A DNA stretch of 36,335 nt from RYN-428 sp035551995 (GTDB lineage Bacteria > Planctomycetota > Phycisphaerae > Tepidisphaerales > Tepidisphaeraceae). Location of the stretch: positions 1-36,335 of the forward strand of contig DASZME010000092.1 of NCBI GenBank assembly GCA_035551995.1. The letters run 5' to 3'. The position numbers and the translations under genes are program-made. Of this stretch, positions 1 to 7,050 are shown one piece after another (the first letter of the stretch is position 1; the number at the start of each line of letters is the position of its first letter). The notes beneath the pieces were generated by a model. That model did not search any database and had not been told where the DNA came from. It saw only the letters and a program-made list of their open reading frames with translations.

Positions 1-879
1 GAGCTGGCCGTTGGAATTGAGCGTGATCGCGCGCCACAGGTAAACGCAATCGCCGCCGGAGCAGGCGGTTTGCTCGCCGAGCGATTGCCGCGAAATATCG
101 GCTTGCCATTTCTTGCGAAGATCGGCGTCGCCTTCGATTCCGGAGATCGGCGTCATGCGAAGCGAAACGCCAAGCTCGCCGGCCAATCGCTTCACTTCGG
201 GAATGTCGGCGGCGTTGAAACGGTTAACCAGAAACTGCCACTCGATATGGACTTTGCGTCCCTGCCGTTTTCTGGCCTCGGCGAGCATCCGCATGCCGCC
301 GATGGCGTCCTTCACGTCGCCTCCGACGCGGTAGGCTTCGTAGCTGGCCTGGGTGACGCCGTCGATGCCGCAGATCAGATAATCCAGGTCCGACGCGACG
401 ATCTCCTCGGCCATTTCCCCGGTGATCAGCGTGCAGTTGGTGCTGAGGAGCGTGTAAATCCGGCGGTCGTGCGCCTTTTGAATAATCTGCCGGGTTCGCG
501 GCCAGTCGAGAAGCGGCTCGCCGTTGCCGAAGATTTGGCACTGGAAAAGATCGCCGCCGATTTCGTCCATCACCTGATCGAACAAATCCAGCGGCATCTT
601 TCCCGCGGCCTCTTTGCCCTTGCGGGCGTTGGGCGCCGTCTCGCGGGCGCAGAGCGGGCATGAAAGATTGCAATAATAGAGCGGCTCGACGATCAGAACG
701 TAAGGCCGCACCGTGATGTCGCTGATATGCCGGCGGAACGCCCATTCGGTGCGGACGGCGTTGGCGATTTTTCGCGGCGTCCAGTATTTCAGCACCGAAC
801 GCACGTCAACCCGCCAGAGGCGGCCGTATTTTTTCATCCCTTCTTCGCTGGAGGCTTCTATGTTGTCCTGAACGCGCAT
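1..879 (-). CDS. Radical SAM protein (SPASM-like), cut by the left edge
   Basis: This reading frame is open from an ATG at 879 to the window edge (293 codons, no stop seen), so the C-terminus is missing. Residues 70-77 read CNLSCPLC, the CxxxCxxC motif that binds the 4Fe-4S cluster of radical SAM enzymes. It is followed by the usual fold signatures: GNGEPLL near residue 118 and a LSTNCTL strand near residue 145. The last visible residues, after a Cys-containing GGDCVYLW stretch, resemble the entry to a SPASM auxiliary-cluster domain. Such proteins act in the cytoplasm on peptides or small molecules; the substrate cannot be read from the sequence. The start has no strong Shine-Dalgarno site, so it could lie slightly downstream (Met15). 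The gene is divergent from the secreted protein at 1058. Confidence 0.85.
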   Translation of the reverse strand, partial: MRVQDNIEASSEEGMKKYGRLWRVDVRSVLKYWTPRKIANAVRTEWAFRRHISDITVRPYVLIVEPLYYCNLSCPLCARETAPNARKGKEAAGKMPLDLFDQVMDEIGGDLFQCQIFGNGEPLLDWPRTRQIIQKAHDRRIYTLLSTNCTLITGEMAEEIVASDLDYLICGIDGVTQASYEAYRVGGDVKDAIGGMRMLAEARKRQGRKVHIEWQFLVNRFNAADIPEVKRLAGELGVSLRMTPISGIEGDADLRKKWQADISRQSLGEQTACSGGDCVYLWRAITLNSNGQL

Positions 880-1057
880 CGAAGGGGAAATTAGCGGTTT
901 CTTCAATATATGCAAGTTTATTGGGCGCTGGAGCGTTTGCGAGGACTTGGGCGCACAAGAGACGAAAGAATCAAATCTCCTTCTCCTTCGACGATCCCTC
1001 GATGGCCACCGCGCCCGTGCGACAACGCGAACGACGGGTCTTGCGTATGCTTTGCAT

Positions 1058-1699
1058 ATGCCCAACCGAAAACGGTTTTATCTTAGCTTGATCGGCGTCT
1101 GCTGTCTTTTCGCGGCCGGCGCCGGCACGCCCGCTTCTTACTCCAATAACTTCGAACAAACGCCGCCGGGCAAACCGCCGGAGGAGATGCTGATTCTCAA
1201 TGGCGCCTTTACCGTCGCGCAGATCGACGGCAACAGATGTCTGGAACTTGCCCCAGATCCATTGGACAGCGACGGGCTGCTCTTTGGCCCGGCGGGAATC
1301 GTAACCGGCGCCGTTTCGGCGCGAATCCGAGCCGAAGCCACGGGAAGACGTTTCCCGGAATTCGGCGTCGGCTCCAACGACGCCGGCGGATACAAGCTCA
1401 TTCTCGTTCCCAGCCAGGGCACTTTGGAACTTCGACGCGGCGATGACGCCAAGGCATCGGCGGCGTGCGGATGGAAATCGCAGGCGTGGATGCGTTTTCG
1501 GCTTCACGTCGCCAAATCCGCCGACGGAAAATTCCGAATCGAAGGCAAAGCCTGGCCCGACGGCGCCCCCGAGCCGCAAGGGTGGATGGTGTCCGTGGCG
1601 GCCGATGCACCGCCGCCGGCGGGACGGGCGTCGTTATGGGGGATGCCGTATTCTGGAAAACCAATTCGTTTTGACGACTTGGCCGTCCAAAGCGAATGA
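1058..1699 (+). CDS. Secreted LamG/DUF1080-like beta-sandwich protein
   Basis: 213 residues starting at the ATG at 1058. The longer reading from an upstream start is rejected because residues after 1058 form a signal peptide: MPNRKRF, then a hydrophobic stretch to about residue 23, then a small-residue AGTPAS cleavage region. The mature part alternates hydrophobic strands and includes an FEQTPPGKPP start, an ARIRAEATGRRFPEFGVG strand pair, and a terminal PIRFDDLAVQ. This is the layout of concanavalin-A-like/LamG or 3-keto-disaccharide-hydrolase-type jelly rolls, which are common in planctomycetes. Probable role: binding or hydrolysis of an extracellular glycan. No catalytic residue can be pointed to. 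A TATGCT hexamer ends 6 nt before the ATG, so the transcript may be leaderless. Fold assignment is by pattern only. Confidence 0.7.
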   Translation: MPNRKRFYLSLIGVCCLFAAGAGTPASYSNNFEQTPPGKPPEEMLILNGAFTVAQIDGNRCLELAPDPLDSDGLLFGPAGIVTGAVSARIRAEATGRRFPEFGVGSNDAGGYKLILVPSQGTLELRRGDDAKASAACGWKSQAWMRFRLHVAKSADGKFRIEGKAWPDGAPEPQGWMVSVAADAPPPAGRASLWGMPYSGKPIRFDDLAVQSE

Positions 1700-2015
1700 T
1701 GTCTCTTCAAAAGTAAAGCATTTGCCGCGTGGAGAGCGGGTACGCGGTTCGCCACGGCGCCGGGCCGGCGTTCCGTTCGGCGTTCTCCGCACCAACGTAG
1801 CCAACTCCATCTTCCGGTTCGTCCGCAGGAACTGTTGACAACGACCCCGTCCATACTTTCTGATACCGGCCCCCCGCGAAAATCGAAATGCCGTGGGGCG
1901 GTCGAAAAGCGCGCTCGTGGCGGCATGCGCGCGAATAGGAGCCCGGACGGTTCCTGTGATCTTGCGGAAGAGAGTTTCCGTTTTCGGCCGGTTCATGGAC
2001 TTCAAGGAGCTACGC
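1700..2015. other. Intergenic region, one promoter
   Basis: The 316 bases between the LamG-like gene and the DUF481 gene contain the promoter at 1835-1864 and otherwise no coding or RNA signal I can support. Long readings through this stretch in several frames lack start sites and have skewed composition. Confidence 0.5.
1835..1864 (+). promoter_or_regulatory. Sigma70-type promoter of the DUF481 gene
   Basis: A perfect -35 TTGACA (1835-1840) is followed after 18 nt by TCTGAT (4 of 6 to TATAAT). Transcription would start near 1871 and give a leader of about 145 nt before the GTG at 2016. Confidence 0.45.
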
Positions 2016-3029
2016 GTGAAGCGATTTGTTTTGGCGGCGGCGACAATCTCGATCCTCAGCGTCGCGGCATTGGCCGATCAGGTGCAATTTACCAACGGCG
2101 ATCGGCTCACCGGAACGATTGAAGGTGTCGAGGCCGGCAAGATGACATTTAATTCCAAGCTCGCCGGCAAGCTGACGATCAATCTAAAGGACGTCAAAAC
2201 TTTCTCCAGCGATGGCCCCATCTCGATAAAGCTCAACGACGGCACCGTCATTCATCAAGTGGTATCCGCCGGTCCGGCCGGGCAGATTACTCTCGCGCCG
2301 GGCGGCGTTCTTCAGCCGCAGAACGTGCCGCTCTCGAGCGTCAAGTTCATCAACTACAAGGAAGACTGGACCGGCAACATCGTCGCCGGCGGATCGCTCA
2401 CCCGCGGCAATACCGACACCGATGAACTGAGCCTCGCGATCAACATGGGCCGGCGAACGGAGAAAGACCGTCTGACCGTGGACGGCGGCTTTTTATATGG
2501 CCGCGAAAAAGTACCCGGCCTGGCCGGTAAGCATGAAACCGAAAACGACTGGTTCATCGGCGGCAAATATGACTACTTCTTCACCCCTAAGTTTTACGGC
2601 TATGTCAATGCCCGCGTCGAGCGCGACCTGATCGCCGGCATCAGCCTCCGTCTTACCCCCGGCGGCGGCGTCGGATATGACTGGTTTAATCAGCCCGACT
2701 TCCACCTTCACACCGAAGGCGGCGTCTCCTGGCTCTACCGCGAATACGTTCACGACGGCGGCACCGAAGAATCCGTCGCCGTGCGACTGGCCTACCACCT
2801 CGACAAGAAACTCGGCAAAGCCGTCACGCTTTTTCATAACGTCGAATACCTGCCGGGTTTGGACAGCGTCAACGACTACTATATCGACGCCGACGCCGGC
2901 ATCCGCGCCGACATCAGCCCCCGAATGTTCACCGAGTTCAAAGTCCGCGAGCAATATGATTCGGAACCGGCGCCCACAAAAGGGCACAACGATACGCGGT
3001 TTATTCTCGGAGTGGGTTTGAAGTTCTAA
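2016..3029 (+). CDS. DUF481 (YdiY-like) outer-membrane beta-barrel protein
   Basis: 337 residues from a GTG at 2016, chosen because AAGGAG (2004-2009) sits 6 nt upstream and a signal peptide follows (MKRFVLAAATISILSVAALA, then DQVQF). Residues 20-110 form a small beta domain (FTNGDRLTGTIEG, KLNDGTVIHQVV) seen in planctomycete DUF481 proteins. From about residue 118 (WTGNIVAGGSLTRGNTDTDE) the sequence is the DUF481 barrel of alternating amphipathic strands, ending in the C-terminal phenylalanine (GVGLKF) expected of BAM-inserted barrels. In other bacteria the family is described as salt-induced outer-membrane protein; the transported substrate is unknown. The gene is monocistronic, with a promoter at 1835 and a terminator at 3058. 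Confidence 0.88.
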   Translation: MKRFVLAAATISILSVAALADQVQFTNGDRLTGTIEGVEAGKMTFNSKLAGKLTINLKDVKTFSSDGPISIKLNDGTVIHQVVSAGPAGQITLAPGGVLQPQNVPLSSVKFINYKEDWTGNIVAGGSLTRGNTDTDELSLAINMGRRTEKDRLTVDGGFLYGREKVPGLAGKHETENDWFIGGKYDYFFTPKFYGYVNARVERDLIAGISLRLTPGGGVGYDWFNQPDFHLHTEGGVSWLYREYVHDGGTEESVAVRLAYHLDKKLGKAVTLFHNVEYLPGLDSVNDYYIDADAGIRADISPRMFTEFKVREQYDSEPAPTKGHNDTRFILGVGLKF

Positions 3030-3057
3030 ATGCACTTGCGCGACGACGCGCTCCGCT

Positions 3058-3102
3058 CCCTCGCCCGGTAACTCCAGGAGAGAGTTGGGGTGAGGGTTTT
3101 TT
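3058..3102 (+). terminator. Intrinsic terminator of the DUF481 gene
   Basis: A 9-bp stem, CCCTCGCCC (3058-3066) with GGGTGAGGG (3088-3096, one G-U pair), is extended by AACTC/GAGTT inside and followed directly by six T. The same C/G-rich motif recurs in the repeat cluster near 22786-23037. Confidence 0.8.
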
Positions 3103-3224
3103 GAAACGACGGTTGCGGAGCGTGTTTCGCAACCGAAGTTCGCTTCACCAACATGAAAAGGGCCCGAAGACGGTTGGGCGTCGAGACATTCAGTTTCGAG
3201 CGCGATCTCGCATTTTCGCGCGTC

Positions 3225-3863
3225 TCATCCTCGTCCGGTTCTCATCCGGAGCATTTCACGGAACAGCGCATCGGTCGATTTTAGATTCGGCGAAGCCTGC
3301 TTCGCTCGGTCGAGCAGCGTTTCGGCGTCCGCTCGGCGCTCACCGAGCGCCATCAACGCGGAAATGGCGTCTTCTTCAGCCGTCGATCGCGTTGACGCGA
3401 TGACGGCGGGAGTGGATTTTTCGCCGGTGGATAGGGTGGCGAACTTGGCGCACTTTCCCGCCAGTTCGGCGACGATCTGCTCGGCCATTCTCTTTCCGAT
3501 TTGCGGCAACTCCACAAGAAATCGCGAATTCTTTGACTCGATCGCCTGCGCGATCTCGCCGGCCGGCAGAACGAGCGCTTTTAGCGCTTTTTTGGGACCG
3601 ATTCCTTTTACGGTGATGAAGAGCTGAAAAAACGCTTTGTCCTGCGGCTGGAGAAAACCGATCAGCCGCGGTTCGAGATTTCCGCCCGAGGCGTCGCCCT
3701 CGATATACAGGATCGTGTGAAACGTGAGTTGCTGGCCGACGTTTGGCTGGAGGAACTGCACGTCGCCCGCCGTCACCAGCATTTCGTAAAGGAGCGGGCC
3801 GACCTGAATATGAACGCGGTCTTCGCTTACCCGCCGCAACTCGCCTGTAAGTGCAGAAATCAT
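3225..3863 (-). CDS. ruvA: Holliday junction branch migration protein RuvA
   Basis: 212 residues from the ATG at 3863; an 18-residue longer reading is rejected because RuvA proteins begin at MI-x-x-L-x-G. Domain I (OB fold) spans about residues 1-65 (MISALTGELRR, YEMLVTAGDVQFL, YIEGDASGG). The tandem helix-hairpin-helix region follows (FFQLFITVKGIGPKKAL, then LPQIGKRMAEQIV), with a flexible acidic linker and domain III at the C-terminus (AISALMALGERRADAETLL), which contacts RuvB. RuvA binds four-way junctions as a tetramer and loads RuvB for branch migration in recombination and repair. ruvB and ruvC are not adjacent in this window. The gene converges on the DUF481 terminator. Confidence 0.95.
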   Translation of the reverse strand: MISALTGELRRVSEDRVHIQVGPLLYEMLVTAGDVQFLQPNVGQQLTFHTILYIEGDASGGNLEPRLIGFLQPQDKAFFQLFITVKGIGPKKALKALVLPAGEIAQAIESKNSRFLVELPQIGKRMAEQIVAELAGKCAKFATLSTGEKSTPAVIASTRSTAEEDAISALMALGERRADAETLLDRAKQASPNLKSTDALFREMLRMRTGRG

Positions 3864-4146
3864 GTTAAGGCTGATTCTATCCGAAAGGGCCGCCGAATCG
3901 CTCGACGGCCATTCCATGAATTTGTTATTCGGCGCGACCTCCGACAGTTTCTCGACGCGGGCGTCGATTCTGGCCGGCGTCCGGCGCCGGTTACCGGCAC
4001 GCCCCGCGCGGGCGTCTTGCGCCGCCGCGCCGTCGCCGGCTTCGCGTACGGCGGAACATCCCCGACGGCGTCGAGAGCGACGGCGTCATGGCGGCCAAAC
4101 CCAACGACATGGCCGATCGCTTTCTATCGATATCGCCCCTCGGCGG

Positions 4147-4152
4147 TACAAT
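4147..4152 (+). promoter_or_regulatory. -10-like TACAAT just ahead of moaC
   Basis: TACAAT ends 6 nt before the moaC ATG, so a transcript would begin at or next to the start codon (leaderless). No convincing -35 lies 16-18 nt upstream. The preceding 295 bases from ruvA (3864-4158) show no other feature. Confidence 0.35.
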
Positions 4153-4158
4153 GCGCGC

Positions 4159-4659
4159 ATGTCGGAAACCAAACTCACTCATTTAGATGAGCGCGGCCAG
4201 GCGAGCATGGTGGACGTGGGGAATAAGCCGACGACGGCGCGCCAGGCCGAAGCCGAAGGCTTCGTGTCGATGCAACCGGCGACGCTGCGCGCGATCGCCG
4301 ACGACGCACTGCCCAAGGGCGAGGTTTTGAATACCGCCCGCATCGCCGCGATCATGGCCGCCAAGCGATGCGGCGATCTGATTCCACTTTGCCATCCCCT
4401 GCCGATCGAGAGCGTCGAGGTTCATTTCGAGGTTCCCGAACTGGCGCCGGACCACAACGACCCGGTGCGGCTTCACATTCGCGCCATCGCGAAAATCACC
4501 GCCAAGACCGGCGTGGAAATGGAAGCGTTGACGGCCGTAAGCATCGCCGGTCTCACCATCTATGACATGTGCAAGGCGATCGATAAGACGATGGTCCTCG
4601 ACGGCATCCGGCTGATCAGAAAGACCGGCGGCTCGAAGAAGTTTGAAGCCAAAACGTGA
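4159..4659 (+). CDS. moaC: Cyclic pyranopterin monophosphate synthase MoaC
   Basis: 166 residues from the ATG at 4159; the reading frame continues upstream without family similarity, so this start is chosen. Family motifs are complete: SMVDVGNKP near the N-terminus, LCHPLP with His79, GVEMEALTAVS, and YDMCKAIDK with Asp136 and Lys139, the residues equivalent to the active site of characterised MoaC. The C-terminal LIRKTGGSKK matches the usual KTGGKSG end. With MoaA, it converts GTP to cyclic pyranopterin monophosphate, the first intermediate of molybdenum cofactor synthesis, in the cytoplasm. No other moa/moe gene is in the window. The gene converges on the glycosyltransferase, with only 5 nt between the stops. 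Confidence 0.96.
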   Translation: MSETKLTHLDERGQASMVDVGNKPTTARQAEAEGFVSMQPATLRAIADDALPKGEVLNTARIAAIMAAKRCGDLIPLCHPLPIESVEVHFEVPELAPDHNDPVRLHIRAIAKITAKTGVEMEALTAVSIAGLTIYDMCKAIDKTMVLDGIRLIRKTGGSKKFEAKT

Positions 4660-4664
4660 TGACC

Positions 4665-6494
4665 TCAGTCCCCGCCGCCGGTTTCGCGCAGCGTGCGCCA
4701 CATTTGCATGTACGCCGCTTCGATGCCGCGCGCGAATTTCGGCGCGTCCATCAGCGGTGATCGTTCCATCCGCGCTCGAAGCGTCGATCGCAGCGCCTTG
4801 AGTCGCGGGAGATCAGCGGCTAACCGCACCGCAATCGCGACGAATTGTTCATCGCTAGACGCCGTCACTTCCGCAAGATCGAGATTGGAGAGTTGACACA
4901 ATCCCGCACGCGATACCGCCGTCCGTCCGGCGAGCGTTACCACCGGGACCCCCATCCACAATGAATCGAGGCTGGTGGTGTGTCCGTTATAAGGAAAGCT
5001 ATCCAGCCCCACGTCGATGCGGTGGTAAAGCCGCAGGTATTCGCGGCGGGGCAGTTGCGGGACAAACTCGATTCGGCTTGGATCAATTCCGCCCTGGGAT
5101 AATCGCTCAATCGTGCGTTGGCGGTGACTGCCTTGATTTGCCAGCAGCAGCAACCGCGAACCGGCCACCTGTCCCAGCGCCCTGGCCCAAAGGTCAAGCG
5201 TGCGATTATTGACCTTGGAAAAATTGTTCAAGCATCCGAAGGTGATGAAACCGGCTTCCAACGCCGGCAGTGAACTGACGGGAATATCTCGATTGTCCAG
5301 CGGATCGTAACACCAGAAGCTGTCCGGCAGACGAATGGTTCGCTCACTGTAAATCGACTCGTCCATCCCCGGCGGGTCCAAGAACCGGTCGCTGAGGCGA
5401 TAGTCGATTGCACCAAGGCCGGTGCTCGCGGGATAACCTCCGAAGGTCACTTGGAGAGGAGCAGGTTTACGGGCGAAGACCAGCAGCCGATTGCCGGTCA
5501 TGTGCAGGGCGAGGTCCACAAGAATGTCGATGCCGTCCTGGCGGATTTGTTCGGCGACCTGGTCGTCCGAAAGGCCGACGATATTCCGAAACCCGTCCGC
5601 AAGCGCCTGAAATTCGCCGGCGATCGCGTCACGTGCCGTCGAGTTCGCATAACAGAAAATCTCGAACCGCCGACGATCGTGCCGTCGAAACAGCGGCAAG
5701 ATATTTCTGCCGACGACATGATTTCGAAAGTCGGGAGAAACATAACCGATTCGCAGGCGGCGCTGGGGAACCGCGTCGTCGGAACGTTTGGGCGCAACCT
5801 CCGACGAACGGTTCTGATTCCATTTTCGCAGACGCTCGGCGTGCTCGTGATTCCACCGTCGTTGTTCTTGCGCAATGGCATGCGCGTCATCGAGCGGATC
5901 AAAGTGCATCGCGTAAATGAGATTGCTGTGCGCCCGGACGTAATCACGGCGCAATCCAACGGCCCGCCGAAAGGCGTCGATCGCTTTTTCGATTTCGCCT
6001 TTATCTTTTAGGATCGTCCCAAGGTTATTCAGCGCTTGCGGCCAGTTGGGCCGAAGGAAAATAGCCTGTTCAAGAACTTTAATAGCTTCGTCAAGTTCGC
6101 CCTTGTCCTTCAGAGCCGTGGCGAGGTTGGAAAGAATTTCAGGTGAGCCAGGGTAAAGCGCGATCGCGTGGCGATTGGCCGCAATGGCCTCGTCAACCTC
6201 ACCCCGTTGTTTTAATGCAGCGCCAAGGTTGGCGTACCCTTCGGCCTGGTTTGGCCTGAGGTTGATGACCCGACGAAATGCGGCGATGGACTCGTCGATC
6301 TGCCCTTTGTGTGCAAGCGCAATGCCGCGGTTCATATACGCGTCGGCTATGGCTCCCAAACATCGCGTGGCGTCGGGATGGGCTGGTTCGTGAGCGAGAA
6401 CGTGCCGGCATATTTGCTCCGCCTCCGGCAGACGCCCCGCCTGATGATGCTGCAACGCCAGCTCAAACGCTTGTTTTATCGAAATGGGAGCCAT
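4665..6494 (-). CDS. TPR protein with SPINDLY/OGT-type GT41 glycosyltransferase domain
   Basis: 609 residues. Residues 1-190 hold about five tetratricopeptide repeats (for example EGYANLGAALKQRGEVDEAI and its next copies); the first two are shortened and fused. Residues 245-600 are the O-GlcNAc-transferase catalytic region: IGYVSPDFRNHVV with His259 (equivalent to human OGT His498), DLALHMTGNRL, APLQVTFGGYPASTG, FGCLNNFSKVN with Lys427 (equivalent to Lys842, which contacts UDP), DSFPYNGHTTSLDSLWMGVPVVT, and the AVSRAGLCQLSNL block. Bacterial relatives glycosylate cytoplasmic or surface proteins such as flagellin; the sugar (GlcNAc, fucose or other) and target are unknown. It has no neighbouring sugar-nucleotide genes. 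The start at 6494 has no strong ribosome site. Confidence 0.92.
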   Translation of the reverse strand: MAPISIKQAFELALQHHQAGRLPEAEQICRHVLAHEPAHPDATRCLGAIADAYMNRGIALAHKGQIDESIAAFRRVINLRPNQAEGYANLGAALKQRGEVDEAIAANRHAIALYPGSPEILSNLATALKDKGELDEAIKVLEQAIFLRPNWPQALNNLGTILKDKGEIEKAIDAFRRAVGLRRDYVRAHSNLIYAMHFDPLDDAHAIAQEQRRWNHEHAERLRKWNQNRSSEVAPKRSDDAVPQRRLRIGYVSPDFRNHVVGRNILPLFRRHDRRRFEIFCYANSTARDAIAGEFQALADGFRNIVGLSDDQVAEQIRQDGIDILVDLALHMTGNRLLVFARKPAPLQVTFGGYPASTGLGAIDYRLSDRFLDPPGMDESIYSERTIRLPDSFWCYDPLDNRDIPVSSLPALEAGFITFGCLNNFSKVNNRTLDLWARALGQVAGSRLLLLANQGSHRQRTIERLSQGGIDPSRIEFVPQLPRREYLRLYHRIDVGLDSFPYNGHTTSLDSLWMGVPVVTLAGRTAVSRAGLCQLSNLDLAEVTASSDEQFVAIAVRLAADLPRLKALRSTLRARMERSPLMDAPKFARGIEAAYMQMWRTLRETGGGD

Positions 6495-6556
6495 ACATAA
6501 CAGGGTAATGGTTAGCGATTGTAGTTGCGCGAGTTGTCCAAAACGAACGCTCCTTT

Positions 6557-6585
6557 TTGCAATTCGTCCTTTCCCTCGCTACTCT
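6557..6585 (+). promoter_or_regulatory. Promoter of the cobalamin riboswitch unit
   Basis: TTGCAA (6557-6562), a 17-nt spacer, then TACTCT (6580-6585). Transcription would start near 6592, about 23 nt before the first stem of the riboswitch. Confidence 0.45.
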
Positions 6586-6614
6586 CCCTCCTGCCCTCGG
6601 GCGCTGAAGAGCTC

Positions 6615-6814
6615 GCCGGGTCGTCGTTTGACGATTCGGCGTTGGGAAGGCGGTTAAAATCCGCCGCGGACGCGCCGCTGTAAAGGACGAATTTTCGTCA
6701 ACCCGATGCCACTGCCGGCGAAAAACGGCGGGAAGGCGGTTGACGGCGGGATGGAAGCCGAGCGACGCATGCTCGTGCGATGCCATCCCTTCTCCTGAGC
6801 CAGAAGACCGGCCC
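6615..6814 (+). ncRNA. Cobalamin (B12) riboswitch
   Basis: The conserved blocks of the adenosylcobalamin riboswitch occur in order: GGGAAGGCGGTTAAAATCC near 6644-6662, CCGCTGTAA near 6675-6683, the B12-box-like GATGCCACTG (6705-6714), GGGAAGGCGG (about 6730-6739), GATGGAAGCCGAG and finally AGCCAGAAGACC (6798-6809). The closing stem pairs GCCGGGTC (6615-6622) with GACCGGC (6806-6812), with one bulge. In this family ligand binding lowers expression of uptake or synthesis genes, which fits the BtuB-like receptor downstream. No clear terminator follows, so control may be at translation (see findings). Confidence 0.93.
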
Positions 6815-7050
6815 GTGGGTGTGTGCTGGGCGAATGTCGCCGGCACTGTCCGAGACGTCCTCGCGAAATGGGACGGCCGGGACCAAGCAAACCCACAGAG
6901 TTTTTCCGCCGGGCCGGCTCATTTTTTGCCCGCAGAATCCTTTCTGTCCGATGCTTTGGACCCTTGGCCATACCCCGTGCCGCAATCGCCGCACGCGCCT
7001 GGACGCGGGTTCTTTGTCGCGCCCACGCGAATTGGGCGAAAGGGTTTGTC

